A stretch of 64,000 nt of DNA from Phytophthora hibernalis (lineage: Eukaryota > Oomycota > Peronosporomycetes > Peronosporales > Peronosporaceae): NCBI GenBank assembly GCA_012656075.1, contig JAAKBF010000002.1:186001-250000 (forward strand), given 5' to 3'. Under the pieces are notes generated by a model. That model ran no database searches. It was not told the origin of the DNA and saw only the letters and a program-made list of their open reading frames with translations. A program made the position numbers and the translations under genes. This document shows, in pieces, positions 1 through 10,746 of the stretch. The number at the start of each line of letters is the position of its first letter. The first letter of the stretch is position 1.

Positions 1-1219
1 CACTCTGAAGAGAAATCAGTCTATCTTGCGCAGTGCACATGAGCACAGCTACTTCACTATTTCTTTTGCAGTATAAGGTCCGTACCGTAATTTGACTCAA
101 CCCCGCCATGTTCACCCCATCAAGACAAGACAATCCGGCCATCATCAGTCTTGTAAACAAAATCGCCAGGTATAGCAACATATCCTACCACAACATCTTT
201 ACCGTTGGGTACGGGAAATCAACATGTTCAGACGATCATCTAGGCCGTGTTATCCTGAATTGAAATTCAGTCCACGGATGCATACGGAAGTTGCTCCTAA
301 AACCAACGTTTTACAAAGTCACAATAGCAATGCAAGAGAAACAAAACCTGCACTATCAACTACCGTATTTATCGGATCGAGTGATACATACCGGTACGGC
401 TCAAGTGAGACAACACATGATTTAAGGGTGACACTCCTCCGGTTCGAATAAAATGTCAGTGCTTACTTATAATGATTTAAGAATACCGGAGGCGGATGTC
501 ACGAAAGCAAATTGATAGCAAAAACGACACAAATTTGCAAACATTTTCCTTTTCACTTGATTTGAAATGTTAGAACGTGTCACAATCGATCCAACAAATA
601 CGGTACTGTGCATTGCCGCATGCACAACATAGCCCAGATGTTAGCATACCGGTATTTCTGTTTACTATTATTTTGCGCTACAGTAGTGAGCAAACTTGAG
701 AGTCATTGAGCTGGTGTGAATCGCGACAACTTCGACTGAAAAGTCTGCTAGCAATATCACCTGTCGTAAGATCGCCATCTCTGTGACCTCGGATAATGTA
801 GACAAACCATTACGTATATTGTACTGTACCTTTACTATGCAAAAAATTCTGTCCAGGAACGCTTGCTTCTACATGTAGTGTTCCTATTGAGTAATAAAGC
901 TAGCAGTTTTCAGAGAAAGCAAAGCTAGCTGCATAGGACCAATGAGGTCAATAGATAACTGTAAACATCTACCTTCGTGGGATCTGTTGCGACCTGGCGA
1001 TTTCGTTTACAAGACTCTGATGATGGCCCTTTAGACGAGGCCCGAATCGTCTTTACCATCAGGTTGATGGGCTGAAGATGTCGGGCTGAGAGTTTTAAGA
1101 CTGATCGTCCTCGTTTAACCTACAAATGCATTAAAATACAAAAGAAGTAGATTTTCTGCGAAGCAGCTGTGCCCATGAGCAAGATAAAATGATTTTCTTC
1201 GGAGTGATTATTCCCTCAC
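1..1219. repeat. Foldback/MITE-like element with inverted termini (left end cut by window)
   Basis: The first 15 bases match the inner end of a terminal inverted repeat whose partner lies at 1192-1219 (ending ATTATTCCCTCA). Beyond the termini, the first ~330 bases are recognisable, reverse-complemented, at about 4230-4600. The block holding TTTACAAGACTCTGATGATGG at about 1007 also appears inverted near 150-170. No transposase is visible, so this is a non-autonomous element. No gene is supported in 1-1500. Confidence 0.55.
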
Positions 1220-1523
1220 CGTGTAATATTTGTTTAATTTAAATATATTTTAATGATTTTCTCTTTGGAGGGATAATTCACGCATGAGGGAATACATCAT
1301 GGGTATGTGGCTTCTAATATTGTACAAGTATTTGTAGTGCGTATGTGGAGGGTATGAATGGTACGGTACTTATTAGAGCATTGACATGTGAGAATATGTT
1401 TGTCATTTTTAGAAAGAGTTTAAATGTTAGTACTCGGTTTCGTGTATTAATGGATAGAAAAGGACCACTTTAGGACACTTTTGCATACTTTTGATTTCCT
1501 GCGCGTCCAATTTCTTCGCTTTT

Positions 1524-1540
1524 GCTCACTTCGCAATTTG
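1524..1540 (+). promoter_or_regulatory. Oomycete Inr+FPR core promoter
   Basis: The sequence GCTCACTTCGCAATTTG matches the oomycete composite initiator plus flanking promoter region (consensus about GCTCATTYYNCAWTTT), with one change in the initiator. It sits about 45 bases before the ATG at 1585, the usual distance. The same signal precedes the effectors at 7767 and 10263. Confidence 0.75.
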
Positions 1541-1584
1541 CACTAAAGCACACAAGACCCTCACCAGACTTCATTAAAGTGATC

Positions 1585-1968
1585 ATGCGTCTCTCCTCCA
1601 TCCTGTTCGTAACCACCGCAATCTTGGCTGGAAGCGGTTGCGTTTACTCGGCTACAGCCACCGGCCAAGGCGCCACCTCGGCGTTTGCTTTTCCCGACCA
1701 GGTTGACTCGATCAAAGTCAGCAATGACAAGCAATTTCTGCGTCTTTTTCAGGAGAAAAGCGATGGCGTGGAAGAACGAAACATCAACTTGTCCCCGTTG
1801 GACGATATGATGACCAGTAAGAGTGCTCGTTCTGACGTGTTCTACAAGTGGTGGAAAAATGATATCACCCCACCCAGGTGTATAACGCCTTGGACCTGGA
1901 CAACATTCAAACGTACCGGCGTATTTTTAAGAAGTACCAATATTACGTTGAGAGCATGGCCTAAGTGA
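1585..1968 (+). pseudogene. RxLR-like secreted effector, WY type, frameshifted
   Basis: The frame opens with MRLSSILFVTTAILAGSGC, a typical effector signal peptide. It is followed near residue 50 by a degenerate translocation motif (QFLR, first Arg replaced by Gln) and then VEER, matching the dEER part. The early C-terminal segment contains VFYKWWKND, the W helix of a WY module. The reading frame then changes at a run of Cs near 1867-1876. The remaining helix with conserved Tyr residues lies in another frame and ends at 1964. A further possible coding tail extends to about 2043 in the third frame. Known family role: host-translocated effectors of plant-pathogenic oomycetes that act inside host cells. 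Specific target unknown. The break may be real or a homopolymer error. The start follows from the signal peptide and the promoter at 1524. Confidence 0.7.
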
Positions 1969-2584
1969 GATCAACGGCCTCAGTTTGTCCAAAGCGTCGA
2001 AGAACTACTGCAGCATCGTGGTTTTCAACCTTCCTATGGAATAAATCTGCGACGACCAAATCGTTCATTTCCCACTCGGTCTCGCGATCCACTCCTTTAC
2101 AATCGTTTACAAAAATATTTTCTATATGCTAACAAACAGTTTGCAAACAGTTGTGTTTGCAGTACAATTTGCGGTATGTGCAAACACAACGCAGTGATCG
2201 TCAGGATCCCAGCTCAATATCACCCCAGAGTCTTGTACTGGACCTTGGAATTGGGGTGTACGGAGGGGATTGAGAACTGCTCTAGTTTCACATGTCAGTT
2301 CGGAGGGGATTGACAACTGCCCAGGATTGAGAACTGAAGACACAACTGTTTGCATCGTTTGTCACTACAGTAGTATATAGACCCGCCTTACGTGTCGATT
2401 CTCGTCAGGGTTTTATAATGTTGGCCTCGACTTATTTAGTCCAAGCAACGACAGGCTGACAAGGACTCGTGTAATGCCCCCAGTTATCTTAACCCCATTC
2501 ATGTATTGCTTGTACGAATTCTTTCTTCATTTATCAAGTCTACTATCGCACCACCAATACCGATGACTAGCTGGGATCTGGAAC
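1969..2584. other. Intergenic, no gene seen
   Basis: Apart from the possible effector tail up to about 2043, no supported coding frame is seen. A short sequence around GGAGGGGATTGA is repeated near 2262 and 2303. Confidence 0.5.
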
Positions 2585-2730
2585 GGGCATTATGTGGCGT
2601 TAGGTAGAGCTTAATGACAGTAATGTACCTCACTTCAAATTCAGATAGCAACGACTGGGCATTAGGTGGCGTTACCTAGGTTCAATGACAATAATGTGCC
2701 TCACTTCGAAATCAAAACGACAACGTGTAC
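2585..2730 (+). repeat. Two tandem copies of the LINE C 3' tail
   Basis: Two copies start at 2585 and 2657, 72 bp apart. Each begins GGGCATTANGTGGCGTTA and ends in CCTCACTT. They match the reverse complement of 15122-15187, the 3' end of the full-length LINE C. No other part of that LINE is recognisable next to them, so these are solitary tail remnants. Confidence 0.65.
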
Positions 2731-2872
2731 ATCGTAGCTGTTGGTTAAATTTGTAGGAAGAACAAACAGACTAAACGTTTACAAACACCGCTTACTGCTA
2801 CATGTAGTTAGTGTGTAGTAAACTTTACGAACATGGTTGCGGAGTGCACTACCGTCATCCAACTACGATTGA

Positions 2873-3360
2873 CCATGCGTTTGAGCGATCTCCGCCGCCG
2901 CCACACTCACGACTAGCGCTGAAACGATTGATGACACCGTGGCAAGTTGCCACAGTGGCAACCTCAAGCGCCATGAATGCGATCGTCTTCCTCTTAAAAC
3001 AACAACATGGTCACCAGGTCTCTGAGAAGTGCTGATGACGACTTTGACGACGCCTCTGACGAGAGAGCTGCGGGTGTGACTGAAATTGCCGCAAACTTGA
3101 CCAAGTCGTCAAGCTAGAAGACCCTTCTTGCGGGAATGGAAACCATCCAGACCCAGGCATACCAACTAATTGCTTCTAACAACGATCTGTTCAAACAGGT
3201 CGAGGCGAAGGTTGACAATTCCTATACCTTCTCGAAAGGCTGGTCATTTCGGAGAAAGTCAAGAAGTTGGGGCAGCCCAGTTGAACAAGGACATCGATTA
3301 CCTCTTCTGGATTATTTCATATGGTTGAAGGATATCTATGGCAAGGACGTCGGATGTTAA
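2873..3360 (+). pseudogene. Possible decayed RxLR effector
   Basis: An ATG at 2873 begins with MRLS but stops after 13 codons. In another frame, from 3007, the peptide starts VTRSLRSADDDFDDASDER, which resembles an RxLR motif (RSLR) followed by an acidic, EER-like segment. It then runs into a stop near 3114. A further open piece, 3136-3360, is helical and charged. No Inr+FPR promoter was found upstream. The parts are in the right order for an effector but in different frames, so this is at best a relic. It could be chance similarity. Confidence 0.3.
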
Positions 3361-4159
3361 ATACTTTGAGTTGATAGGGTAAACAGAAGGCCGATCGTTA
3401 TGCTTTCATTTTTGAGTTATAGTTCTTGGGTTTTAATCAAGCCCGGGCGAGCTATGAAATTTTAAACGAAATGGTAAAGTGAACTGCTTTGATGAGACAC
3501 ATATCGGCATCATTTTTCTACAGGTTGATTTTTAAACATGTTGAGGCTTTCCGCGTTTGCGGAGGCTGAAGCCTCGCTGCTTACAGCCTTGTCGAAAGGG
3601 TGCCCTCACGTGCTCTTGGAGGCATAGCTTCCAGGCCAGGTGTTTTAAAAAGTAGAAGAGTGAGTTTTAACATGAGACGAATATGAGGAGCGGAAAATTG
3701 TATTTTAGGATACACATATCCGCGGAGGGTCAGTTAGTTGAGTGCATGCAAGTTCCTTCTTTGCTTCAGCTACAGTTAGGTAGTCTTGAGCATGCTCAGA
3801 TTCAATTTGCACGTGGTGGGTAGTACCCACTGGGTACGAGCTAGTCGCTACAAAATAGCGCAGTGGATTTAGCGAGTGTACCGATTTCTATTGTTGTAAT
3901 TGGAAGGAAATTTTCAAAGATGTTGCGTGAATGTTGAACTAGCACGCCACAGACAACATGCAGCTTTTAGACTAGTTCTCGCTAAATGTAGGGATTGAAG
4001 TGAGTTTGGCTCCTGTCATTGTCGGGATCTCTAAAGTTAGTGAGTTGAAGTTGCATTATGAGAGGAATCTGACCAAAAGCAAAAATTGACATGTAATTTT
4101 GTCAGTTCTTTATTGGGTTTGGAGTTGAGCTGTTGACCTGATACTGTTGTTGATTACTT
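3361..4159. other. Intergenic, no gene seen
   Basis: AT-rich sequence without a supported coding frame, RNA gene or clear repeat. Confidence 0.4.
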
Positions 4160-4600
4160 CAAGTAATAGCAATACGAGAGGTACAAACCTGCACTATCAA
4201 CTACTGTGCATTGCCGCATAAGTCATACTTGAAGTGTGACTTTGTAAAACGTTGGTTATTATGAACAACATCCGTATACATCCGTGGACTGAATTTCAAT
4301 TCAGGATATCACGGCCTAGATGATCGTCTGAACATGTTGATTTACCGGTAAAGATCTGGTGGTGGGATCTACCTGTCGATTTCGTTTACACGACTCTGAT
4401 GATGGCCGGGTCGTCTTGTATAGATGAGTTCACCATCGGGGCTGAGTCTCAGCCCCGCCAACCTGCGAGTCTAAACTGTAGACTCTAAAGACGGATCATA
4501 ACCTGCAAAAGAAGTACATGTAGATTTTCTGTGAAGTAGCTGTGCTCATGTGCACAGCGCAAGATAGACGGATTTCTCTTCGGAGTGATTATTCCCTCAT
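4160..4600 (+). repeat. Copy of the inverted-repeat element (right end)
   Basis: Sequence from about 4230 to 4600 is the reverse complement of the first ~330 bases of the window and is related to the unit at 9030-10095. It ends in the shared terminus CGGAGTGATTATTCCCTCAT at 4581-4600. The matching left terminus was not found nearby. Confidence 0.55.
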
Positions 4601-4989
4601 CTGGTACAGAAATCGATCTGATATGGACCAGGCTGCCTCGACACCCTGGTTGTTCTGCCCAGCTACAGGTACATGTAATATGTTCGCTACCCCACACCTC
4701 GACGGACGAGGATAACAACACCGGAGGGTATACCTTGACATGCGAATTGACTATCCAGTGTCAAAAGCTGTGATCCGGTGTCAAATTGTCCTTCCAGTAT
4801 CAGGACGGGATGGTTTTGTTGAGGAGCGGTGAAATCACTTCGTTCCAGTGTGGTTTCCACCTGCCTACCTTTCGACCAAGGACTCTGACCGCGCCTATAT
4901 TGCAATGCCATTCTATCTTTTACCGCACAAGGCTAACCATTTCATCACAACTGTAAGCTCCTACGTGGTCAAACCACCCAGTGCAAACC

Positions 4990-5874
4990 ATGAAGCTCGT
5001 CCAAGTTGGTACTTTCGCCTTCATATTGGCAACACTGGCGAACGGCTTATCATTCTCCGAAATCAACAAAGACAAAAGTGAGCCGGACGCTACGATCGAC
5101 GAAGAGAGAATCTACGGCGGATCAGACGCAAATGTTACCAAGTACCCGTATATGACGAGTCTGCGCTGGGGTTCTGACGGAATGACATTCTGTGGTGGTA
5201 CGCTCATCGCACCCCAATACGTCTTGACGGCCGCACATTGTCTCGACGAGGCTATGTACGACACGTACGTCTCTTTTGGAATGCGGCACTCCTCTGGAAG
5301 GGGCTCTAACAAGGCTGAGCATATCCGTGTCACGGAGATTTTCCGCCACCCAAAATTTAATTTTACGCTACCGGGCAACGATGTGGCATTGCTCAAACTC
5401 GAGACCCCGTCGACAAAGAAGCTAGCGTCCCTGGCTGTGGCTGATGGGTCAAACAACCCGGTGGGTACAGTGGCCACTGTATTGGGGTGGGGATTGGTGA
5501 GCAACGGAACCCTCTCGCCTACACTGATGACTGTGGAGGTCGAGATCATCTCGAACGATCACTGTGACTTGTTGAATAACGCCGCCGTGACGAGCGAGTC
5601 TGTGATGTGTGCTGGTACTGGAGATGGCAAGGACTCGTGCCAAGGAGACTCTGGGGGTCCACTCACTGCCAATGGTGTCGTTGTGGGAATCGTGAGTGCC
5701 GGGCCTACTGCGAATTGTGGTACTTTGCCCGGATTTTACACCCGCGTCACGAGTGTTCTGGACTACATTAACGACATCCTGGACGGTGGTTCCGCCGGCA
5801 ATGTCACGGAGTCGTTGACAAAACATTACAGTGCCAGCACGGATGCAACATCCATGTCTGCCGATGTGAACTGA
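4990..5874 (+). CDS. Secreted trypsin-like serine protease (family S1A)
   Basis: This 294-residue protein has an N-terminal signal peptide (MKLVQVGTFAFILATLANG) and a short propeptide ending in Arg40. Trypsin-like activation before IYGG would release the mature enzyme. The catalytic triad is complete: His83 in LTAAHC, Asp131 in GNDVALL and Ser221 in DSCQGDSGGPL. Asp215, six residues before the serine, sits at the bottom of the S1 pocket and predicts cleavage after Lys or Arg. The intact triad separates it from the catalytically dead glucanase-inhibitor proteins of Phytophthora, which share this fold. After the catalytic domain there is a Ser/Thr-rich tail of about 30 residues. The first in-frame ATG was chosen; an upstream GTG is not a credible eukaryotic start. 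The gene is intronless. Its role is probably extracellular proteolysis on or around the host, which is inference. Confidence 0.93.
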   Translation: MKLVQVGTFAFILATLANGLSFSEINKDKSEPDATIDEERIYGGSDANVTKYPYMTSLRWGSDGMTFCGGTLIAPQYVLTAAHCLDEAMYDTYVSFGMRHSSGRGSNKAEHIRVTEIFRHPKFNFTLPGNDVALLKLETPSTKKLASLAVADGSNNPVGTVATVLGWGLVSNGTLSPTLMTVEVEIISNDHCDLLNNAAVTSESVMCAGTGDGKDSCQGDSGGPLTANGVVVGIVSAGPTANCGTLPGFYTRVTSVLDYINDILDGGSAGNVTESLTKHYSASTDATSMSADVN

Positions 5875-7347
5875 TAGAAGAGCAGCAACGACAGGCTTAA
5901 AATGATAGAGAAGGTGCTCTAGTGAGCCGCAAGCATTTAACATTAATAAATGCATTGAGCTTCAGACAGCAATCTTCTTTTGAATAAAATAAGAAATTTA
6001 ACGGTCTTCTTTTAATGAAAACCTGGATCTGCCGCCATCTCCATCCGCTTGCCAATATCTACATGTAATTCAAAACACACATCTTGATTTTGAAAACAGA
6101 TCCCTTCTGACTCGATACGGGCGAAATTTATAGACAAGTGATTCTGATTAACTGTAAAGAAGAAAAATATGACTTTCGACCGATCTTCTTTTTATTAATT
6201 AAAAGAAGATAAAGGAAGCATGATTACCTTAACTTCCCTGGGTACAGCATCGGTAAAGAGAGTGGCGTGATTGGGGGCGGTTCAGCCGTCTGCTTGGCCG
6301 GAATTTACGTGTTGGCCCCGATTAGCCGGATCCGCCAGGTATGGACGTAGAGGTACCTGGTTAGCGGGGTTTGATACTATGCTCACCCTGAGTGCCACCG
6401 GCTTTAACCGCTAATGCAAGTCGTGTTGATATCCGTGCTGTGATGGTGCTATGCGTCAACTATGCTATGATTTCAACGTCTTGTGAATAAAAGCATCAGT
6501 CGAAGACCCGCTTCGAGGGCAAGAGCGAGGTGGCGTTCCCCAAGAGAGAAGGTGCAGCTGAGCGAGCGGTCGACTCACCTCGAGACCCTTGACTCGACCG
6601 TCAAGATCACGACCCATTGACACGACCGGTGGCAAAACCTTGCAATCGTCTCCAATGACTCTTTCGCAGCCTGGAGACAGAGGGCTGGTGACCCTCATGT
6701 TCACGATCACCAATCGACAGCGTGTAAGGTCTGGTGATCCCTCGCGATTCCAATCAAGCACCAACGCACAGAAGACGGAGCGGCGTTTCTGTGTAGATAT
6801 TCTCCACCGTGCCGAGAGGACTTGGTGACCCTCTTGTTTCCATGCCGAATCACCCGGCCTAGATAAAAAAATCCGGGGATCTGTGGGCTTTGATGCTCTC
6901 ACCGATACCTGAGGCTATATTTTGTATGTAGTACAAACAAAATATGATCCTGTGTCCCTCCTCCAAACTCTCGCTTCCTCCTTTATTCAAGGTGGAAAAT
7001 CGGGGGCCATTTTTTTATGGTTGGTGCCTGGAGCTGAGCGCGAAGGTTCACCTTGTACTTGCGCCTTGGTAGGAATCTTGAGCACTCGAGGGTTTACGGG
7101 TCCTCTAGTGCCTTGGCCGCGGGATCTTGAACGCGAAGGGTCCGCCAGGTCCATCGCGCATTGGTGTACATCTTGAAATGTGCAGGGGTCACCAAGCCCC
7201 ATACATCGACTATCTTGATCTTGTGTGGCAAAAGCCAAACCGGCCAGCATCGCTCATCGCCTCTCCGCATCTCGACACCACGCTGGGGTTTGGAACATCC
7301 GAAGGCCTCGGAAATGAACTTTGACGCACTTGTGCTTGGCGGTATTA
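5875..7347. other. Intergenic; no recognised gene, degenerate short repeats
   Basis: No supported gene. On the minus strand, long frames at 6465-6902 and 6987-7375 are open but unrecognisable and overlap one another. The region contains loosely repeated G/C-rich phrases such as TGGTGACCCTC (6688, 6821) and GCGAAGG (7039, 7133). These look like a decayed repetitive sequence rather than an active gene. Confidence 0.35.
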
Positions 7348-7767
7348 CTATTGACCGTTCCCGTGGTACCTCCACATGAAGTATTTTTTATAGACATTTT
7401 CGGGTACCAGTTCTCGAACCTTGCCGGGCGTCCAACCGAGATCCTTCCATTTGTTGAACCTCTTTGAACGAAACGCAGAGCTTGACAACACCTTCTTCAT
7501 CTTCGTCGCCGAAAAGAGGTTGTTTCCTGTCTTTCTTCTTCTTCATTTTCTTCTTCATCGTCATCCTCCTCGTCCTCGTCCACTTCTTCGTTGTAGTTTC
7601 GTAAAAACCTCTTTTGCCTTCGATGTCCAGTCCGCATCAAGAGAACCGACCAGGTCCGGAGATGCCATGATCGAATCTCCCGTGGTGCGGCCAAAGACAG
7701 TCACTGAGTTGCCGCTTGCAAGGAGGGTGGTCGCAGTAGCCACTAAGAAGATGTTGGTGAGACGCAT
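7348..7767 (-). pseudogene. RxLR effector, WY type, with two frame breaks
   Basis: Reading on the minus strand from the ATG at 7767, the protein opens with MRLTNIFLVATATTLLASG, a signal peptide. After a frame change near 7610-7640 comes RFLR (7610-7599) and a strongly acidic stretch ending EEER (to about 7530), the two-part RxLR-dEER translocation signal. A second frame change follows near 7450-7520. The last part, ending at the stop at 7350-7348, contains FNKWKDLGWTP and VYKKYFMWRYH, the Trp and Tyr helices of a WY module. All parts are present in the right order and the core promoter is perfect. The gene is therefore either recently broken or broken only by sequence errors. Likely function: host-targeted virulence effector, target unknown. 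Confidence 0.72.
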
Positions 7768-7816
7768 TGCCAGTTGATGATAGCTCTTGAATGCCGAGCT
7801 CTTTGGACCTGGAAGC

Positions 7817-7831
7817 AAATTGCGGAATGAG
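7817..7831 (-). promoter_or_regulatory. Oomycete Inr+FPR core promoter
   Basis: On the minus strand the sequence CTCATTCCGCAATTT is an exact match to the oomycete initiator and flanking promoter region. It lies 50 bases upstream of the effector ATG at 7767. Confidence 0.85.
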
Positions 7832-9029
7832 ACTGGAATTGCTGGCTGCCTTTGTTGGTGCTGCCCGTCAACATCGAAATCTCGTATCCGTCAACGTCGC
7901 TCGAGTGCTCGAAAGCTCGAATCTGTGAGCATTTGGTCAATTGATTTGCAGTGCGCGAGCCTCAGCGTGAGGTCTTCGTGCACTCATCAAAGGCAAGCAA
8001 CCAGGATATATAACCGAGGTATCGATTGCTTTTAACAAGAGCTTTCCAATAATACACTTTCACAAAAATTGAAAGGATATTGCGACCACCAGCCAACAAA
8101 ATGTTCCTCAATTTTGAGGTATGAAAAATGGAGATACTTTTTCAAGAGCGTGCCACTTCACCAATTTTTAACAATTTCCAGGCTCAAAATGACCCCTCGT
8201 GCGAGTGGTGTGCTTAAATCGCGATTCGTACTTTGGTTGCTTGGTTTGACGCCGTCTCAGATACAAATTTTGTATCCGGTACTATTTGCAGAGTATAAGT
8301 CCTGTAGAAACTAATAAGTGTTGCCTGTGTCAAGGGCGAGAATTTTTAGCCAATTAGCTCAAATGTATGTTGGCCAAACACTGGGGTGCCTTCACTCGTC
8401 ATAAAAGAAGCCGACAACAAGGAAGACCGTGTGCATGCTCACCTACTCATGGTTAAGCGAACCATGCAAATGCTGCGGCTGTGAAGAAGGCAGGAGATGC
8501 TCCGAGAACATTTGTCGAGCGTACACTATGTACATTTTCCTACTGGTACGCATAAACTGAAAGTGGTCCCTGTAACATGTAGTCTGGTATTTATTTATGC
8601 TAAACAACTGCTTACACAGTTCCGTGGAATTTATCCGGTGAGGGCTGTCCATACCTAAAGGTATTCGCATTGACTTCAATTGACCCCCAGCATACACCCC
8701 ACTAATAACTATTGCTTGTGTTGATTGCGCGTTTTGGCTTTTACGATAGTTGTGCTGTAGTTTCTATCTAACGCAACTACTACTCGTTCATAAAAACTGA
8801 AGTGGTGTCATGTTAATCCAATCCTAGGCCCTACTTAATGAAATATCTCTAACTGCTGATATCTAAATTTTCAATCATCTTATTAGGGGTACCAAATTTT
8901 AAAGGCAATTTAGCATTTTGCCAAGCTCCATATCGGTTTTGCTTAAAAATGTGGTACCGGTATCGTATTCTGATCTTCTGATTCAGAAATGGCGGTTTCT
9001 GTACCCACCATTGGTGGGCCACCAAACGG
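7832..9029. other. Intergenic, no gene seen
   Basis: AT-rich spacer. Short open frames are present but none has a recognisable domain, signal peptide or promoter. Confidence 0.45.
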
Positions 9030-10095
9030 ATGAGGAATAATCACTTCGAAGAGAAAGCAGAATATCTTGCACTATACCTTTTGAATTGCTTTTAGTGGCT
9101 TTGTAAAACGTTGGCAACTTCCGTACCAGTATTAATATCCGTCTGTGGACTGAATTACAATTCAGGATATCACTGCCTTTTATTAATAATTAATGATCGT
9201 CTGAAGATGCCGGGATTTGTTGCGACCTGGCGATTTCGTTTACAAGACTCTGATGATGGCCGGATTGTCTTGTCTTGATGGGGTCAACATGAGTCTAAAG
9301 ACGGACCGTAACCTGCAAAAGAAGTTGTGAAGTAGCTGTACTCATGTGCACAGCTCCAGATCGACTGATTTCTCTTAAAACGGATGAGGAATAATCACTT
9401 CGAAGAGAAAGCAGAATATCTTGCACTATACCTTTTGAATTGCTTTTAGTGGCTTTGTAAAACGTTGGCAACTTCCGTACCAGTATTAATATCCGTCTGT
9501 GGACTGAATTACAATTCAGGATATCACTGCCTATTATTAATAATTAATGATCGTCTGAAGATGCCGGGATTTGTTGCGACCTGGCGATTTCGTTTACAAG
9601 ACTCTGATGATGGCCGGATTGTCTTGTCTTGATGGGGTCAACATGAGTCTAAAGACGGACCGTAACCTGCAAAAGAAGTTGTGAAGTAGCTGTACTCATG
9701 TGCACAGCTCCAGATCGACTGATTTCTCTTAAAACGGATGAGGAATAATCACTTCGAAGAGAAAGCAGAATATCTTGCACTATACCTTTTGAATTGCTTT
9801 TAGTGGCTTTGTAAAACGTTGGCAACTTCCGTACCAGTATTAATATCCGTCTGTGGACTGAATTACAATTCAGGATATCACTGCCTATTATTAATAATTA
9901 ATGATCGTCTGAAGATGCCGGGATTTGTTGCGACCTGGCGATTTCGTTTACAAGACTCTGATGATGGCCGGATTGTCTTGTCTTGATGGGGTCAACATGA
10001 GTCTAAAGACGGACCGTGACCTGCAAAAGAAGTTGTGAAGTAGCTGTACTCATGTGCACAGCGCCAGATCGAGTTCGGAGTGATTATTCCCTCAT
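9030..10095. repeat. Inverted-terminus element with three 354-bp tandem internal units
   Basis: The left terminus at 9030 (ATGAGGAATAATCACTTCGA) is inverted relative to the right terminus ending at 10095 (CGGAGTGATTATTCCCTCAT). Between them the same unit repeats with period 354 bp, starting at about 9027, 9381 and 9735, almost without change. Each later unit begins where a right terminus is truncated and abuts a new left terminus. No coding capacity is seen. Related sequence lies at 1-1219 and 4160-4600. Confidence 0.8.
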
Positions 10096-10211
10096 TCGTT
10101 TGTAACCTGAACAAATGTTTGATTTTCTGTGAAGTAGCTATAAGAAGCCGTAATGTTTTCACTGCCGAGTCGCTGTCTGCAACTGCACGGTTGATCTTCT
10201 TTACCGATACC

Positions 10212-10226
10212 GTCACTTCGCAATTT
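10212..10226 (+). promoter_or_regulatory. Oomycete Inr+FPR-like core promoter
   Basis: GTCACTTCGCAATTT resembles the oomycete initiator plus flanking promoter region and is nearly identical to the signal at 1524. It lies 37 bases before the effector ATG at 10263. Confidence 0.7.
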
Positions 10227-10262
10227 ACATCCTGTGACAAAAGCATCCAACCCTCCTCTCCA

Positions 10263-10746
10263 ATGCGTCTGAGCTATATTGCTGTTGTGGCGGCAGTCGC
10301 TGTCGTCGCGACCCTAGATGCGACCTCGGCAGCTACTGCGACCACCCTTTCAAGCCGAATCTAGCGAATGTCGTCAGCGCTCATGAGATCATCAAACCCG
10401 AGCGCCGATTTCTGAGATCCCGCAATATTTTTGACGAAGGGGACGATGACGAAGAAGGGAGAGGTTTTTCGGCCAAATAAAGGCTGGCAAGGTGTTGGTG
10501 AAGCTTGGTTTGGCGCAAACGAGCGATGACGTGTTTGAGGTTCTCTCTAGCGTGAGAGACCCCGACACCCTGAAGACCCTCTTCAACAATCTCAAGCCCA
10601 AGCTGGCGAAGCAATTCGACGACTTCGACGAGAACATGAGCGTGAACTCGTTTTACACGATGATCAAAAAGTCCACCATGTCTGAAGACGAACAGTTGGC
10701 GCTGCTGAGTGCTTACTCGAAGTATCGCCACGTGATGGATGAATAG
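10263..10746 (+). pseudogene. RxLR effector with two frame breaks
   Basis: The ATG at 10263 starts MRLSYIAVVAAVAVVATLDA, a clear signal peptide, and this frame stops at 10364. In a second frame, RFLR (10406-10417) is followed by the acidic DEGDDDEEGR, the RxLR-dEER pair. A third frame carries an 80-residue helical C-terminal domain ending at 10746, rich in Leu, Lys and Asp, with LLSAYSKY near the end. The breaks lie near 10345-10380 and near 10450-10462, the latter beside a GGG run. Order and spacing fit a normal effector of about 150 residues. The family acts in host cells after secretion. I cannot name the subfamily. Confidence 0.7.

Noticed and set aside
4981..4989. GTG start for the trypsin-like protease
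   Set aside because: Eukaryotic initiation favours the ATG at 4990, which also begins a normal signal peptide.
4990..5874. Glucanase-inhibitor protein (protease-dead S1 homologue)
   Set aside because: His, Asp and Ser of the triad are all present, so an active protease is the better call.
6465..6902. A 145-codon minus-strand gene
   Set aside because: No domain, signal peptide or promoter, and it lies in a degenerate repetitive stretch.
9030..10095. CRISPR-like array
   Set aside because: Units are 354 bp, contiguous, without spacers, in a eukaryotic genome, and bounded by inverted termini.
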